Origin: Mnemiopsis leidyi
Taxonomy: Eukaryota > Ctenophora > Tentaculata > Lobata > Bolinopsidae
Assembly: GCA_000226015.1 (NCBI GenBank)
Contig: JH154878.1
Coordinates: forward strand, 157,249 to 221,248
DNA: 64,000 bases
Reading direction: 5' to 3'
Positions within the stretch are counted from its first letter, which is position 1; each line of letters begins with the position of its first letter. This document shows positions 1 to 12,215 of this stretch, piece by piece. The notes beneath the pieces are model-generated. The model worked only from the letters and a program-made list of their open reading frames with translations. It did no database searches and was not told the DNA's origin. The translations under genes were made by a program, and so were the position numbers.

Positions 1-300
1 TAGCCGGTTAGCAGATACTCGGGGGCGACCCTCCGATACCCTGGGTTTAGCCGGTTAGCAGATACCCGGGGGCGAGCCTCCGATACCCTGAGTTTAGCCG
101 GTTAGCAGATAATGTGAAGTTTACTAGAAGTTTATTATATTTTTAGAAATTGATTAGTAGCTGATTAACAGTTTAATTTAATCAGAGTTTAGCCGGTTTG
201 CAGATAATTTAAATAAATGATTTTTACTACAAGTTGTATGGAAGTGATCATATTTTTATAAATTAATTAGTAGTTGATTAACAGTTTAATTTAATCAGAA
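1..300. repeat. 47-bp tandem repeat and an approximately 110-bp degenerate repeat
   Basis: A 47-bp unit starting with tagccggttagcagata occurs at 1, 48 and 95 (about 2.3 copies), and a diverged copy of its first part recurs near 188. The segment gattaacagtttaatttaat also appears twice, near 160 and 273, so a longer duplication includes the 47-bp unit. The array lies in the intron after the fifth SLCO coding exon. I see no coding potential. Confidence 0.8.
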
Positions 301-371
301 GATCAGGATTTAAGTTTCCTGTCATCAAAATACGGACCAGAAGAAGCAAGCTATACACAAATTCAACTAAC

Positions 372-3300
372 CAGAACGAGTGAGCCCGCTACGAAGAGCC
401 AGAAAAGACCATGATTCCGAACAGCGTAGTCAGCTTGTCCCTGCGGGGGCGGACCGAACCCTTTCTGTTCCCCCAAGTTACAGGTCCCTCTGATCCCCAA
501 CATGTTGGGGACAAACGCGTCCTTGTTTAGCTCGGGGTACTGGGGAAATCAAGTTAAATATGTATGTCGCAAATATATATGTCGCAGAGGAAGCAATTAT
601 TGAAGTGTCATAGTGCGAGATTTGGTTTAATTTCAACCTGAATCAGTTTATGTTGATTTAAAGCCTAACTCTAAACACACAGATTCAAACTCATGGTAGG
701 TAAATTATTCATGTGCTATGTAAATGATTAAGAAATTAAAAAAGACAAACTTCAGCAAAGAGAGTAGCCATGGCGGGTAGTAGACACGACAGAACCACGG
801 CAAACATCCCAGCAGCTATCCATCTTATCTTCTTGGAGCTGCAGTAGTTGGCTAGCAGGAGGGAGGCGAATAGTCCTGATATGTCGTTACCAAGGAGAAT
901 CACTCCTGAAAGATAGGTATTAGGTAGTGTGTGGAGAGCTGTTTGGTCAATATTTGTCAGCTTATATCAATAGAAAAATTGTAACCCCCATATACCTTTC
1001 TGTGTAAATTGGTTTAAACTTTTATAAGTATATAACGAGGACAATACTGAATAAATTATGCTTACCTGTTTCTTTAGAGTTCAAGTTAAAGGTTTTCTCC
1101 AAAGTGGTTAGGTAAACGCTGATTACTCCGAAAGACATGACAGTAAAGAGATTACCAATGCCAAAGAACACCACGAATACGATTGGCTGATTCAAGCACT
1201 GAAATTCATATATCGGTGATGAAAAAAGGTGATGTCGATTTTATGAGATATAAACGGATCAGCTGTTAGGTTTTAACGACAATTGTTGACTTGATCATCG
1301 ACGGCAAAGAAGCTCGTTCAACTTCATCAGATAAGTAATTTATGAACAATTCCGCCCTTACCTCGAGGAACCTTGGTCTCCACCCGAGCAAGCCCATTTG
1401 GGAAATCTTTCGATCATCCTTTTCGTTGATCTCACTGAAGTTTATAGGAGATCAATTGTGAGTTTAAGAAGATAATATCAAGCGTTTTTAGACAAGGATT
1501 CGGCCTAAACATTACCTTAAATCTTAACTATTATGGAGGATGCAGGGACAGCTTAAGATTTAGTGTGGAGTTGCGGATTGCTTCAAACAAACGCAGGATG
1601 AAATGCAGAAAATATCAATGAAATATTTGTCCCACCATGGATCATCTCCCGTCTTCAAGAGACGATACGAATTTTCGGGCGTTTTCTCCATACCAAATGT
1701 TATACTAAAAACAGAAACAGCACAACTATACGTATCAACTCATGAAAAATTTGACGATTATATTTATAAGTGTTACGAAAGAAATGAACACCCGATCAAC
1801 AGCCAAGACAGTTGAACGGTACAAGTAAATGAGGTTTTATCTTACAACCCTTCATCAGCTTTGCAGTTCATTACCCTAATGAACTTAATGAATTAGGACA
1901 AAAATAGGGCCCGATAAGAGCTGGGAAATTGCAGTCCGTAAGATAAAATGAATGATATTATCCTAGTCAAATTGGGGAAATTTTTGAATCCTCTATGACT
2001 CTTAGACATTGAACTTTTCAAATTGGGGCAGTTGGGACTTCGGGGCTTAAAGCTGTCATGAAAAAATTTAGCAGAAACCTGGAGTTTGATTCTAGATACA
2101 ACTACACAGATTAGCGATAATTAATAAACTTTCAAGGTGAATCTTTAAAACCGTAAAACACTTAAGCAGCAATACAACAAGTTTGAATGCGCTCTGAGCT
2201 AAGTTGCTAATTTGCTTAGTTGCTAGGTTGCTAAGTTGCTAATTTGCTTAGTTGCTAGGTTGCTAAGTTGCTAAGTTGCTAAGTTGATAAGTTGCTGAGT
2301 TGCTAAGTTGCTAAGTTGCTAAGTTGCTAAGCTCAGCTTTCAGCCAGAGAGAGAGAGAGTTCTCTTGCAAAACTTACATTGGGGTCCCTTGAGCCATCGA
2401 ATGGTCCTCTGTTCTTGTTCTAGAATAGTGACCTTTAATCTCCATTTTTGAGAACAAAGACACACAAAAATAAGTTGGAAAACGATAAAAGTGTTTAGAA
2501 AACGATCAGATAATTATCGTCCGTTAACTTTTAGATGGCAATTGGTATGAAGGTAGCACAGTTAAATATTCCAATAGAAATATTAGGGCAAAGTTCTGTT
2601 GAATCGAACTGTTTTATGAATTGGCATGGCTTCTTATATGTCCTCAATAAATTAACCGTTTCCATTTATTGCAGTAGAGTTAATGCTAATTAGTCTAACT
2701 TCGAGGAATATCAATTACTCAATCCATCAATCATTCAATCATAGCAAAGAGATTAAATCAAGATTGATTACAGTAGTGATGAGTACTAAGGCTAAAATTT
2801 CAAATCGTAATTAATCAAATCGTTATTAATCAATAGATATTTAGCTACTTTGTGCCTCTTCAGCTTTGGCACCCCTACTTTTTAACAGCCATTTTCGAAC
2901 TTAACTATTAGTTAACACAGAGCTGCTATTAATATTATGATAAAGGATAATGGTAAAAAGAAATCTTCAAAAAAGAAATGTTCAGTTGGAAATATCCTGA
3001 AATAAAGCTGTACAAGGATTATGGATGCACTTAACTAATAAGTAGGAATTGCAGCTAAATGAAACAGTAGGCTACAGGCCTACAGAGGAACCTATGTAAC
3101 AACACTAAACTTAAAGAATAAGATTTAAGAGTTCAATCTTAACTTACTTTATCTTACATATTATGCAGCCACACTTTTTGCAATCGATGGTGTTTTTTCA
3201 TAAATAAGATAAGAACAAACTCTTGTGTGTAACTTTTAAACGTTAATCATGATCAGAGAAATGCTAATAACCGGTTTTCTGTAAGAAAACTACACTATAC

Positions 3301-3756
3301 TATTCTACACTTTAATTCTTTTCTAGTCCGATTATTAAATACTTCTAAATGTTCGTTTTCGCAGACATTGTCTGCAATCGTGTATAATACGAGGAACTGT
3401 TTTATTAAAAACTTTGCAGTGAATATTGACTAGGCAAACTAAAACGGTTTTATTTGCTCTTAGCATATTTTCTTTTAGGAATTATTCGGCAATACCATGA
3501 GATTCATTATTAATAGAAAATTACAGTTTTTTGTCCTAAATCATATATATATGTATTTCCTAAATGATCAGTATAGACAATATATCGATCAAGAAATAAG
3601 AAGCATTACTGAATGAAATTGATAACACTAGATGTTGCTTTAAGACCAAATAAAGTTTCAGCAACAAATGTGAGGATTTACTTACATTTCCGCAAGATCT
3701 TTAGCTCCAGCTACTGGGTTACTGATCACCGCACCGTTGTCTGCTCCTTTCCCCAT
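372..3756 (-). CDS. SLCO/OATP-family organic anion transporter, N-terminal five exons (partial)
   Basis: OATPs are 12-TM plasma-membrane transporters of bile salts, steroid conjugates, thyroid hormones, eicosanoids and similar anions. I assembled five minus-strand exons: 3756-3686 (ATG at 3756), 1434-1362, 1198-1066, 905-751 and 539-372. They total 600 nt (200 residues), and every junction agrees in phase (2,0,1,0,0) with GT-AG sites. The first residues are MGKGADNGAV. The family's N-terminal motif GWRPRFLE is followed by TM1 (IVFVVFFGIGNLFTVMSFGV), the STIEKRF-like segment LTTLEKTFNL, then TM2 and a Cys-containing first outer loop. TM3 starts with HGLFWLFVAGSLVL. The last donor is GTTAGT at 371, and the remaining two thirds lie left of the window. 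Intron 1 (1435-3685) holds an 8-bp minisatellite. The family call is firm; the subfamily cannot be assigned. Confidence 0.9.
2200..2336. repeat. 8-bp minisatellite, unit gctaagtt
   Basis: About 15 tandem copies of gctaagtt, with variants such as gctaattt and gctaggtt, lie inside intron 1 of the SLCO gene. A short ga run follows at 2348-2358. The unit carries no splice donor on the gene strand, unlike the mucolipin intron array. Confidence 0.9.
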
Positions 3757-4129
3757 TTCCTTGAAAAGATAAGGGGGCTATGAGTGAAAGTTATTGAAAA
3801 TAAGCCAGATTAGGGTGATAGTTCACAAGACACAAGCGTGTTCGAAGTGAATCCACCAGACACCGGTGAATTGACATGCGAGAAAGTGTTAGGCAACATG
3901 TCTTTCCTCGAATAGAGTTCTGACGTCTAAATTCTAATGATAGGAAAATGCTATGTGTAGACGAATCAAAGCATTTACGAAGGTGCATCTGTGAACTGTG
4001 AAGTAAGAGTAGGAGAAAAAATTTACACAACATATTCCCTGCTAGTTGGCAGTTACACGTAACACTCCCTTCTCCATCACACACTCGATCAACTTAAGGC
4101 ACAATAGCGACAAATGACAATGCGACAGC

Positions 4130-4210
4130 GGCCAGCGCGCCACTGCTCGCTGATTGGCTCCCACGCACCACGTGACTAGGTCGCGTGACGCGCGTTACCA
4201 TGGTAACGTC
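4130..4210 (-). promoter_or_regulatory. GC-rich promoter region with a perfect RFX X-box upstream of the SLCO gene
   Basis: The palindrome gttaccatggtaac at 4194-4207 matches the RFX X-box consensus GTNRCC-N(0-3)-RGYAAC in both half-sites. Just upstream lie a CCAAT-type box (attgg near 4153), an E-box (cacgtgac near 4169) and several CpGs (gcgtgacgcgcg). The surrounding DNA is AT-rich, so this 80-bp patch stands out. It lies about 440 bp upstream of the SLCO start codon. I see no plus-strand gene starting here, so the SLCO gene is the likely target. Promoter function is inferred. Confidence 0.6.
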
Positions 4211-5041
4211 TGGCACCATGTTCTGGAAACGTGGTGTGTATAACGGACTCAGGAATGTAGAATGTGTAATTCTTTAAGTATTCACTATTCGCTGTTCGTG
4301 TTTGTTCAGAGGTGTTATCTTAAACCTGCAGTAGTGTTTTTTGTCTTCAGATAGGGGTATGATCTGAGCTGTTCCGATTAGATCAGCACTGTTTGATTTA
4401 AATATAATAAATTGGGATATGATGGGTTTCTTAGTTCTGCAGTGTGTTGTTCTTATTCATGTGCTTTTACATGGAGCACGACAAGTTTACGATATGGCAC
4501 TTAATATCTAATATCTAATATTGATATAACTTAATATTTAATATCTAATGAATTTGGTTCTTGTCCCGCCGAGCAATTCATCTGGGACTTAGTTGCTGTA
4601 ATTGCTGTTTTACCTATATTCATCATTCATCTTCAAGTTGTGTCAAAAATGACAAATAGGTAGGACAGTATTAAGCTTACGTTCATCTTCTTGGAACATC
4701 AGATTGATATCGGCAGTTTTTACTTTTTCTACTCTCTCGACCAACAATATTTGTTACTACCGCACCAACGTTTTCGATCTCTAATTATCCGCCAATTGTT
4801 AGTTACTTGATAATAAGTAGTAATTTATCCAAGTTACTTATAACTAATTAACTTAATAACCTAGTAACCTGTCAGTAACTTCTCATGAATCCATTAATAA
4901 CGTAAGTTATTTAAGCTAGGAACTGAGAAGCTTTTCAATTTGTACTAATACTCTGTAATTTTCGCTTATCTTATTCGAGTTCCCCTTGAAAGACCACTAT
5001 ATTTAGTTTTCGGAACCGTTACTTTCGGACTTGTCAGTGGG
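4211..5041. other. Intergenic, no gene seen
   Basis: AT-rich sequence. It contains short degenerate repeats of taatatctaat (4498-4550) and a run of gtaacttaataac-like words (4795-4900). No convincing exon on either strand. Confidence 0.6.
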
Positions 5042-5114
5042 CTAGCAGCAACTTTTCCCCCTACTAGCCCCCTCCTCCTCTAGCTCCACATCTGCGTCCT
5101 GATACCGTGAGTAG
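5042..5114 (-). CDS. Candidate terminal exon of an unrecognised minus-strand gene
   Basis: The acceptor aaaaattcag at 5115 is followed by one base and an open frame: YSRYQDADVELEEEGASRGK, then SCC and a TAG at 5044-5042. The exon is GC-rich against an AT-rich background and has an acidic then Ser/Gly/Lys/Cys-Cys tail. A C-terminal CC can be lipidated (as in Rab proteins), but nothing else here supports a Rab. It might be the last exon of the gene starting at 9029, but the linking exons are not established. One candidate, about 5565-5615 (phase 0-0), was too weak to include. Confidence 0.4.
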
Positions 5115-8100
5115 CTGAATTTTTCCAATCTTTATTTTAATGTTACTTTTCTCTGTATGACTAGGAAATGCGATCTCTTAGAAAACTTTTTACTCGAAGT
5201 AATTTCGTACCGACACGTGCTCATTCATTGTCGATATAAAATTTATTTAATTTGTAGTGTTGACATAGCTTAAAACTAAGTTGTCTGTTCTAAATTATTT
5301 CGGGTAAAAAGTTGTCTAAAAAATCGCAATTAGGGCAAGAGACATCGATTCACAACTTTTTGTCATCAATTTCAAAACTAAGTGCCTGAGGCATTTAAAA
5401 TTTACCATTCAACTTCGTTCGTATTTTCACCTACAATCGCTTATTCGCTTATGAACTTTTATTGTTGTTTAAAGGCTTCTTTTTTGTTACCATGGACGTA
5501 AATTTGCGAGTAAAATAGAATTGATTGCGAAAAATAGAATTGATTCAACTTTCCGGCTCACTTTTAGTATTTTGAGGTTATTGAAATGGTGGTTATGGGA
5601 GATCAGCTGTTTCTTAAAGACAGTGAACCTTGTTATTTGTTCAACTTCTGCCAAATCGTTGATGAAATAAGTTTATCATGAAGGAGTAAAGACCAATGTG
5701 ACGCCTTGATTGTTAATGAGTAGATGGTGTTTAAATGTCCTTAGTTTTTCTATTTGTCAACAAAATAAAGAGGATGCGATATATAAATGACAATAAGTTT
5801 AACTTTAAGCCTCTTCACTATTTACCTTAAGCCTATCGACTAAAACAATAAAAATATCTCATTTAGAACCATCGTAGTGTTTAGATGTCCTCGATGTTTG
5901 GCATTGGAATTAAGATAGCTCCAATATTTTAAGTTTGCAGACATCTGTTAGCATATTGAAGGGTGTTAATATTAGTTTAACAGCGGTGATAGTATGTTAA
6001 GCCACTGTAATATTTGGGTGAATGGGTGAGTACGCCAATAGAATTTTCGAAGCTACCGGCTAAAAAAAATTTGCCTGCGACAAAAAGTAAAACCCCGATT
6101 GACTGGGTCCCCCGATTAATATCGGCCTCTCGGGGAAAAGGGTTTAGGCCCTGTGAATTGGGGTTAAACTTTAAATACTTCTCCCCGCAAAAAAGGTATC
6201 GATCTTACTTTCGACTGATTTTAATGTTACTTGTCTCTGTAAGGCTAAGAAAGTAGGGAAAAAAATTGATTTTCATTTATTAGTTATTATTATGAGAACG
6301 TATTTGCTCTAACCTGAGCCCTTTTGCGCACCTGGTTAGGTGAAGGAGTACGCTTTACCCAAAGTAATTTTAAAAAGGCACGTTTGAATTCATTCTCACC
6401 AAATGTATTTAATCTGTAATGACTATCGTAGTGACTTCAATGCCTTTTACGATTGCTGAAATGGACATTTTATATCGGAGTACGGTTCGAGGTCTGCCCT
6501 CGGCAGTGGCCGATCTGTAGAAAGCTTGTTCGAAAAGAAATGATGAAAAATTGATCGCGCTTGCCTGCGCCGTTCCACTCCTTTAATTTTGAGAAGGGTG
6601 ATAATGTACAATTTTTATTTGATTTTTGATTCTGCAGGTAACTAGAGCTTAATAGTTACAATGATCAATTGTTCTTAGATAATGTTCTTATGACATTTTC
6701 TGCCATACGCATCTTAGGATTAGGGGTTTAAGATCTAACTTCAAATTAAGAAATTTTTTAACCATTAACGATACACGGGTCAGAGTTCAGACAGTCATGT
6801 AGTGAAATATTTCAGAGTTAAAACATTATCGGACATCTTGAATAACAACGTTTTGTGTTATAACGTTGTTTATGATTACGTTAAGTGTGATATCTAGTGA
6901 TGACGTCATGTTTAATTAACTGCTATTTTTGGGGAGGGTTACAAATTTTTGTATCATATGACGGTGCCTGACCAAGAGTAAATGATTTGTGACCCCTCCA
7001 CTAGAACAACCGAATATAGCAAAAAAACAAAACGATTGACAGACCGAAGTTTTGAGACACAAAACTTTAATAATAATCCAAAACATCAAAAGTATTGCAT
7101 CATCTTCGGTCGCGACAAAAAACAAAAAAAACAAAGATTTCAGAAATTTCGCCTGAAGCTTAAAACACCCTAGAAAGTCACAGAAATTATCTCTTATATA
7201 GCACCGAGGCACTTAAAGAGTAAATGGTTTCCGAATTCATGCTTATTAATCTAGATTGAGGATAGAATCATTAGTGTTTATTGATTAGGAGCTGGACGAT
7301 TGGTAAGCAATCTGGGTCCTTAATGGTGTAAACTTACTTATTCTTAGGTGTTTATCAAGCAATATAGTTCAGATCAATTATTCAAGAATAATATTTCACA
7401 CAAATTGGTTTTACTTATATGAATAAATACCAGTGCCGCTTATTGGTGTGGCTATCACAGGAGCTAGATATTCAACATGTTAACTGACTTATGTAACGCG
7501 GTTAGTACGCTGAACGCTCCAAGGAACAATAGATAACAAATGGATGTATAAGTGCAGACTTTGGACTGTAGTGTTCAGTATTCCAGAAGAAACAAAGTAT
7601 AACCAGCAGAAAAAAAGGTCTTCAAATATATTAAGATAATACTGCAACCTCAGACATGAAGAGCGTTTTGCTGTACTGCAACACTATAAACGTCAGCCTT
7701 ACTTCTTATTAAAGTCTAACTCTAGGCTAGTCCCCATGTTTTTGGTTGGTTAAAACTACTTTTAACCAACCGTAGTCGGTTTTATCAGCATTAAGCAGAG
7801 TTTTCAACCAAGCAGACAAAAATCGTTAAAATTTTGGGCGAGCAGTCTCTCTCAGTCGAGTATTCGAGGTACTCTTGGTGACTTCAGATTTGCTTCTGGT
7901 GAAGTTTAATGTAGAGTTAAAAGTAGGTACTCAGATGTCATGGTATTATGGTTATCTGAAGAGATATGCACAGGTTGTCATGTGACTGCAACACACAGTT
8001 ATAATTAGGTGGATAAAACGAGATGATTTATTTCTCACCATCAACTTTTCTTGCCATATGGATCTTTATTTGAAATTGTCGAATTTTACAGGAGATTTAA

Positions 8101-8765
8101 GCTTATTTTCGCGGTCCATGTACTGAGCCGACCATGCTTATCGAATTACGGGACTAAAGGACTAATCTTAGGCAATAAAATTCAACCTTTCAATTCTTTT
8201 ATAAAAGTATCGAACCAATTGCATGTTCTCGCTCACGTGAAATTTCATAGCGGTTTCTCATGTTGTGTTTCAAAACGTGAGGCTAATGATAAAGTGTTAA
8301 TTCAATTTAATGATGGGCGTTAATGTCTGATAAGCAATTCCAGTTTGATTACGCCTTTTCCGCGGACGTACTACAATGTCATGTTCTATTCTTTCACGAG
8401 ATTCGCTACAAAACTCAAGACTAGCAAGACTTTATTATTGAAACTTAGAAAAACTTGCTAACTTTAAGCCTAAAAAAGTAAAAGATGATTATTACTATTA
8501 GTGGTAATTAGGCGGGGTTCACTAAAAGATTCATGATCAATGAGATGGCTTTTATTTGATGGCCCTATTAACTTTTGATGAGACTCAAGATAGGTCACAT
8601 GACACATAGGTCATAGGTAGAAAGATGATTAAGGTGTAATTTACCAAGTGTATTGTACAAAGTACAACTGCATTGTACCATGAAAATTACAAAGCACATC
8701 ATACAAATTTACAATGTACATAACAGAGTGTGCCCTGTACACACTACATTTACACACAAACTAAC
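5115..8765. other. Intergenic or intronic stretch, no confident gene
   Basis: Contains weak similarity between about 5130-5290 and 6200-6420 (shared words such as ttttaatgttactt and aagtaattt), suggesting old dispersed repeats. There is a small perfect hairpin at 7744-7771. Open frames at 6014-6256, 6982-7173 and 8051-8323 show no recognisable domain, splice context or codon bias. One GC-richer patch near 6480-6535 on the minus strand could be an exon but is not supported by phase. Confidence 0.5.
7744..7771. repeat. Perfect 12-bp-arm hairpin
   Basis: ggttggttaaaa, a four-base ctac loop, then ttttaaccaacc. The arms are perfectly complementary. No T-run or gene boundary is visible nearby, so no function is assigned. 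Confidence 0.7.
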
Positions 8766-9029
8766 CTGTGTCGAGTCAGGTATATCAGGTATATCCGTTA
8801 GATCAGGTAGATCAGGTAGGTCAGGTCTCCTCCCTACACTCATTCTACCAACTCTGATAACAGTGACAGTACTAGCTCGTCTCACCGCCTCCCCTCCCAC
8901 AGCACTGATCCTCCTCACTACATCAGCCCCTGCTCTGCTAACTCTCCTGGCTGCCTCCGTCATGGGGGGCTGCTCTAGAGTACTGATCCTCCGGATCATC
9001 GGCTCCTGAACCACACTTAGACGCTGCAT
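8766..9029 (-). CDS. First coding exon of an unrecognised protein with an RRxS phosphosite-like array
   Basis: The ATG at 9029 opens an 88-residue frame, MQRLSVVQEPMIRRIS onward, ending at a CAG/GTTAGT donor (intron from 8765 down), phase 0. RRIS, RRVS, RRIS and RRAS occur at spacings of about 15, 11 and 11 residues, followed by RMS and a proline/aspartate repeat, PDLPDLPDLTDIPDIPD. RRxS is the basophilic (PKA-type) kinase consensus, so this looks like a phosphoregulated or scaffold N-terminus. No family is recognised. The repeat has a regular codon pattern, and the opposite strand is also open. That opposite frame is Leu/Thr/Ser-rich and I treat it as the shadow. The rest of the gene should lie below 8766. 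Confidence 0.5.
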
Positions 9030-9984
9030 CTTTACTCGGGATGTGGATCTTTAACGGGGATGTCTCCAGTGGGGTTTTTGTTTTGGAACTAGAGGGGTTG
9101 TCTCCAAGCAGGGTTGCTTTACTTATTATAGTTCTGGATCAGCAGCACTGATGTTGACAGACAAAAGATTCGGAAATGTGTTCGGCTGGAAATCTGGAAC
9201 ACAAACTCAAAAAGATGAAACGGTAAATGGAAAGTATGGGAGCCCGAGACATGGACATCATAGATCAACGATTAAAGGAATGATGTGCTAAGAACCGACT
9301 ATGAAAATCTGTAGCAGAACCGTTAAAATGTAATCCTCAATGCTGCTGTCATGGAGATTAGCTTCTTCAAGTTCATCTTTGTACCTCACAGATTTTCATT
9401 AGGTTTAACCTAACCCTGACAAGGGTCCAGGCCTCCTGCTCTAAATTCTTAATTGTGATGATTTCTAATTCTCTGCGGCATCTTGGACCTTTTCTTTGAC
9501 GGTAGAATAATGCGAATTATCGAGTTTTCAGTGACGAATTATGATTGAGCAGGTTTTATCTGAGTTGCTTCATGAAATTATCAGACTTTGTCGAATAATT
9601 TTTCTCTGGTGTCGCTGTTTTTTGTATCGTTTGTATCTTTCTAGCAAATATAAATTCACGTAAACCTGGATTCAAAACTTGAGAATCTATCACTCATCCA
9701 ACCGTTTCAGTTTTAACACACGAGAGTGACGATATGTAAGGTTCGCAATCAATGATAGAATCACACCTACACAGTGCTGAATGCACCCTAATCAATTAGT
9801 AAGTGAGCTAATGCTTCCTCACGAGTACCGTTCTCCCTAACTGATTAAAATTTGAATAGTTCTTCTCCGCGCAAGTATTTGCACAAATAAAACAGTTGGT
9901 TAATGAATAGAGATTGGAGAACGTAATATACTGTGGATTGATCAATTTCCCAGTTACAGCAGCTGCCTCAGAATCGAACACTGA

Positions 9985-10120
9985 TCAATAAATCTATTTA
10001 ATTTGTGGTGTTGAAATAGTTTAAAACTGTTTTGTTTGTGCATCTTCTTGAGCCGCGAAGAACTATTCAATTTTGATCAGTTACCATGCGGCTTATTGAT
10101 AATGGACCAATCATTTAACT
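9985..10120. repeat. Dispersed repeat, copy A
   Basis: The segment with gccgcgaagaactattcaa and the following gatcagttaccatgcggctt matches, with substitutions, 12125-12215. Its first part (ctatttaatttgtggtgttg) matches 5245-5270. These are diverged copies of an unnamed short interspersed or MITE-like repeat. Confidence 0.55.
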
Positions 10121-10270
10121 TCTCTCTAACGTTAAAAAACTAAGAACTTAGATGTTTGAAGACAAGACTTTACAGGTCAATGTTGATAACATGGTCATTT
10201 CTTTCAAAGATTTCAAAATTTCTAAGACTACGTTGTAATGACGTTACGTCTAAGAGTGCGTTCTAATGAC

Positions 10271-10455
10271 AATATAAAACCGATACAAAGTAAAACCTCT
10301 CAATGCTGTACTTTACTGCACTTAAATGCAGATTTCTGCAGAAGAAAAGATATATCATAACCAATATAAAACCGATACAAAGTACAACCTCTAAATGCTG
10401 AAATTTAGTGAACTTAAATGCAGATTTCTGCAAAGAAAAGAGAAGATGAAACAGA
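10271..10455. repeat. 92-bp tandem duplication
   Basis: aatataaaaccgatacaaag starts at 10271 and again at 10363. Similarity continues through aacttaaatgcagatttctg in both copies. The minus-strand open frame across it (10263-10460) comes from the duplication. Confidence 0.85.
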
Positions 10456-10504
10456 AACAAAATGCAATAAATTTTGTAGTTAAGTACTTTTAGTCAAGGG
10501 ATTA

Positions 10505-10713
10505 GGAACGGTATTCGTGGGGAGGTGTCTCAAATTTTAAACCCCATTTCTCTAAATGTAAGGCTCCTACCTTTGTTTTTAGAGATCAATCTGTATCCAT
10601 AGGACAATTTGAGAGTATTTCACTACCGAGAACTTAGCTAGGGCCCATAAATTTTGAGGAATGAGGTGTTAAAGTATCGAAAATTTGAGACACTTCCCCA
10701 AGAATACCGTTCC
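10505..10713. mobile_element. MITE with about 33-bp terminal inverted repeats and TA target duplication
   Basis: The left end ggaacggtattc..tggggaggtgtctcaaa is the inverse of the right end ttgagacacttcccca..gaataccgttcc. A TA flanks each side (10503-10504 and 10714-10715), as in the Tc1/mariner superfamily. It is about 209 bp with no transposase, so non-autonomous. Confidence 0.8.
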
Positions 10714-11959
10714 TAATAAATTATTATAGAATTAGAAGCAAAGTGAACACAGTGAAATAACAAGAGGATTTCCTTGTTATTTAAGAAAAGGTCTAGAGTA
10801 AACACAGCTTAGAGTCAATAAGTCCAATATACTTATATAAACAATGATTAATGACAAAAAGAAAACAATAAATGTGATTCACGTTTTTATCAGATTTCTA
10901 TTTCCTAATTATTTTACATTTGACTGGTGAGAAATCCTTTTTCTGGGCTGTTTCTATCGAGGAATTCCACCACACGGTTTATACACAGAACCGAAGTCCA
11001 CGACATTTGTCCACTTAGTATAACATGATGAAATTTTAGATTAAAATGTGAGAAGGAGCGATCTACCTCACTGGAGAGCTATACACCTTAACTTAATTTT
11101 AGCAAACCAAATAATCAAAACAAAAGATAAGACTAAAATAATCAACTAAAATAATCGTGCAATCACATTATGAGGAATTGCTCGTCACACATTTATGCAC
11201 AATCCGGTAACCGTTATCTTATTTAATCGGGTTGATATGCAATACGATCGCAATTAACAATGCCGAATTATGATTAGATTGATAAATATGTTAATAACCC
11301 ATGGTCGATCAAGGATTAAAACTTCAAGCTAGTTTCTACTTGATCTGCTTCTGAAATTAGTAAATCAATACTAATGAATATATAGTAGTTGTGACCCAAG
11401 ATAGTAACATAAAATCTCAATCAAGTCGTTATCGTTATTTTGCCTTACATTATCACTGCTAAAAATCTACAACAATGCCGCGAACATTCGACAGACCTGT
11501 TACCAACGTTTCCATTACAAATTTTGAAACATTTGGACCAAGAACTTGCAGGGCTTGTACATGGTACGGAGGGCCTAGTGATAATGATAAACATCTGTTA
11601 TCGGTGGGGAAACACATCAGAATTGCCATTTGATGTAATGAAATCATTTAATCAATAATTGCATTACATAGATCTGGGAAATTGGCAGCCTGGTCGTCGG
11701 TAAACTTATCTATAAGTAGTTCGAAAATGTAATTTTGGCTTCCTTTGCATGCTTCCAAATTTTGCGTCTGCCCCTGTAATCAGAATTTGATTAATTATCA
11801 CATCAAGAGTTCCTATAAGGGACCAGTCTCAATACTAGATGTCCCCCGATTACTCCCTTTTTCAATTACAATGTCCGTTATACCGTTATACTGGTTTTGT
11901 CCGGTGATGTAATGTGGAACTAGAATCGATAGGCGACAAATAATACAGCTGAAATATAT

Positions 11960-12113
11960 GTTGATCAATTTGTTTGCGTTACAACAGCTTCATCAGCTGA
12001 ACACTCAAATTATTTGTTGAAAGTATTGAAATTTATTTTCAACTATACAATTACACAAATAATTTGAATGTTCTGATGAAGCTGTTGAAACACTGAGAAA
12101 TTGATTGAACAAT
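11960..12113. mobile_element. Foldback (MITE-like) inverted repeat element
   Basis: The left arm includes acaacagcttcatcag..actcaaattatttgt; the right arm includes acaaataatttgaatgttctgatgaagctgttg. The two pair over most of their length, leaving a short loop near 12035. It is about 154 bp and carries no coding sequence. Confidence 0.75.
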
Positions 12114-12124
12114 TATTTTCAATC

Positions 12125-12215
12125 TCATAATCATATGCCAACTGTAAAGCCGAGAAGAACTATAAACTTAAATCAGTTTATCATGCAGCTTATAAACAAT
12201 CGATTGATCATAAAA
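12125..12215. repeat. Dispersed repeat, copy B
   Basis: gccgagaagaactataaac and catgcagcttataaacaatc match copy A at 10050-10115 with scattered substitutions. The family is unnamed. Confidence 0.55.

Noticed and set aside
3791-4084. 97-codon minus frame upstream of the SLCO start
   Set aside because: It lies between the X-box patch and the SLCO start codon, probably within the 5' UTR or promoter, and has no domain or splice link to the SLCO frame.
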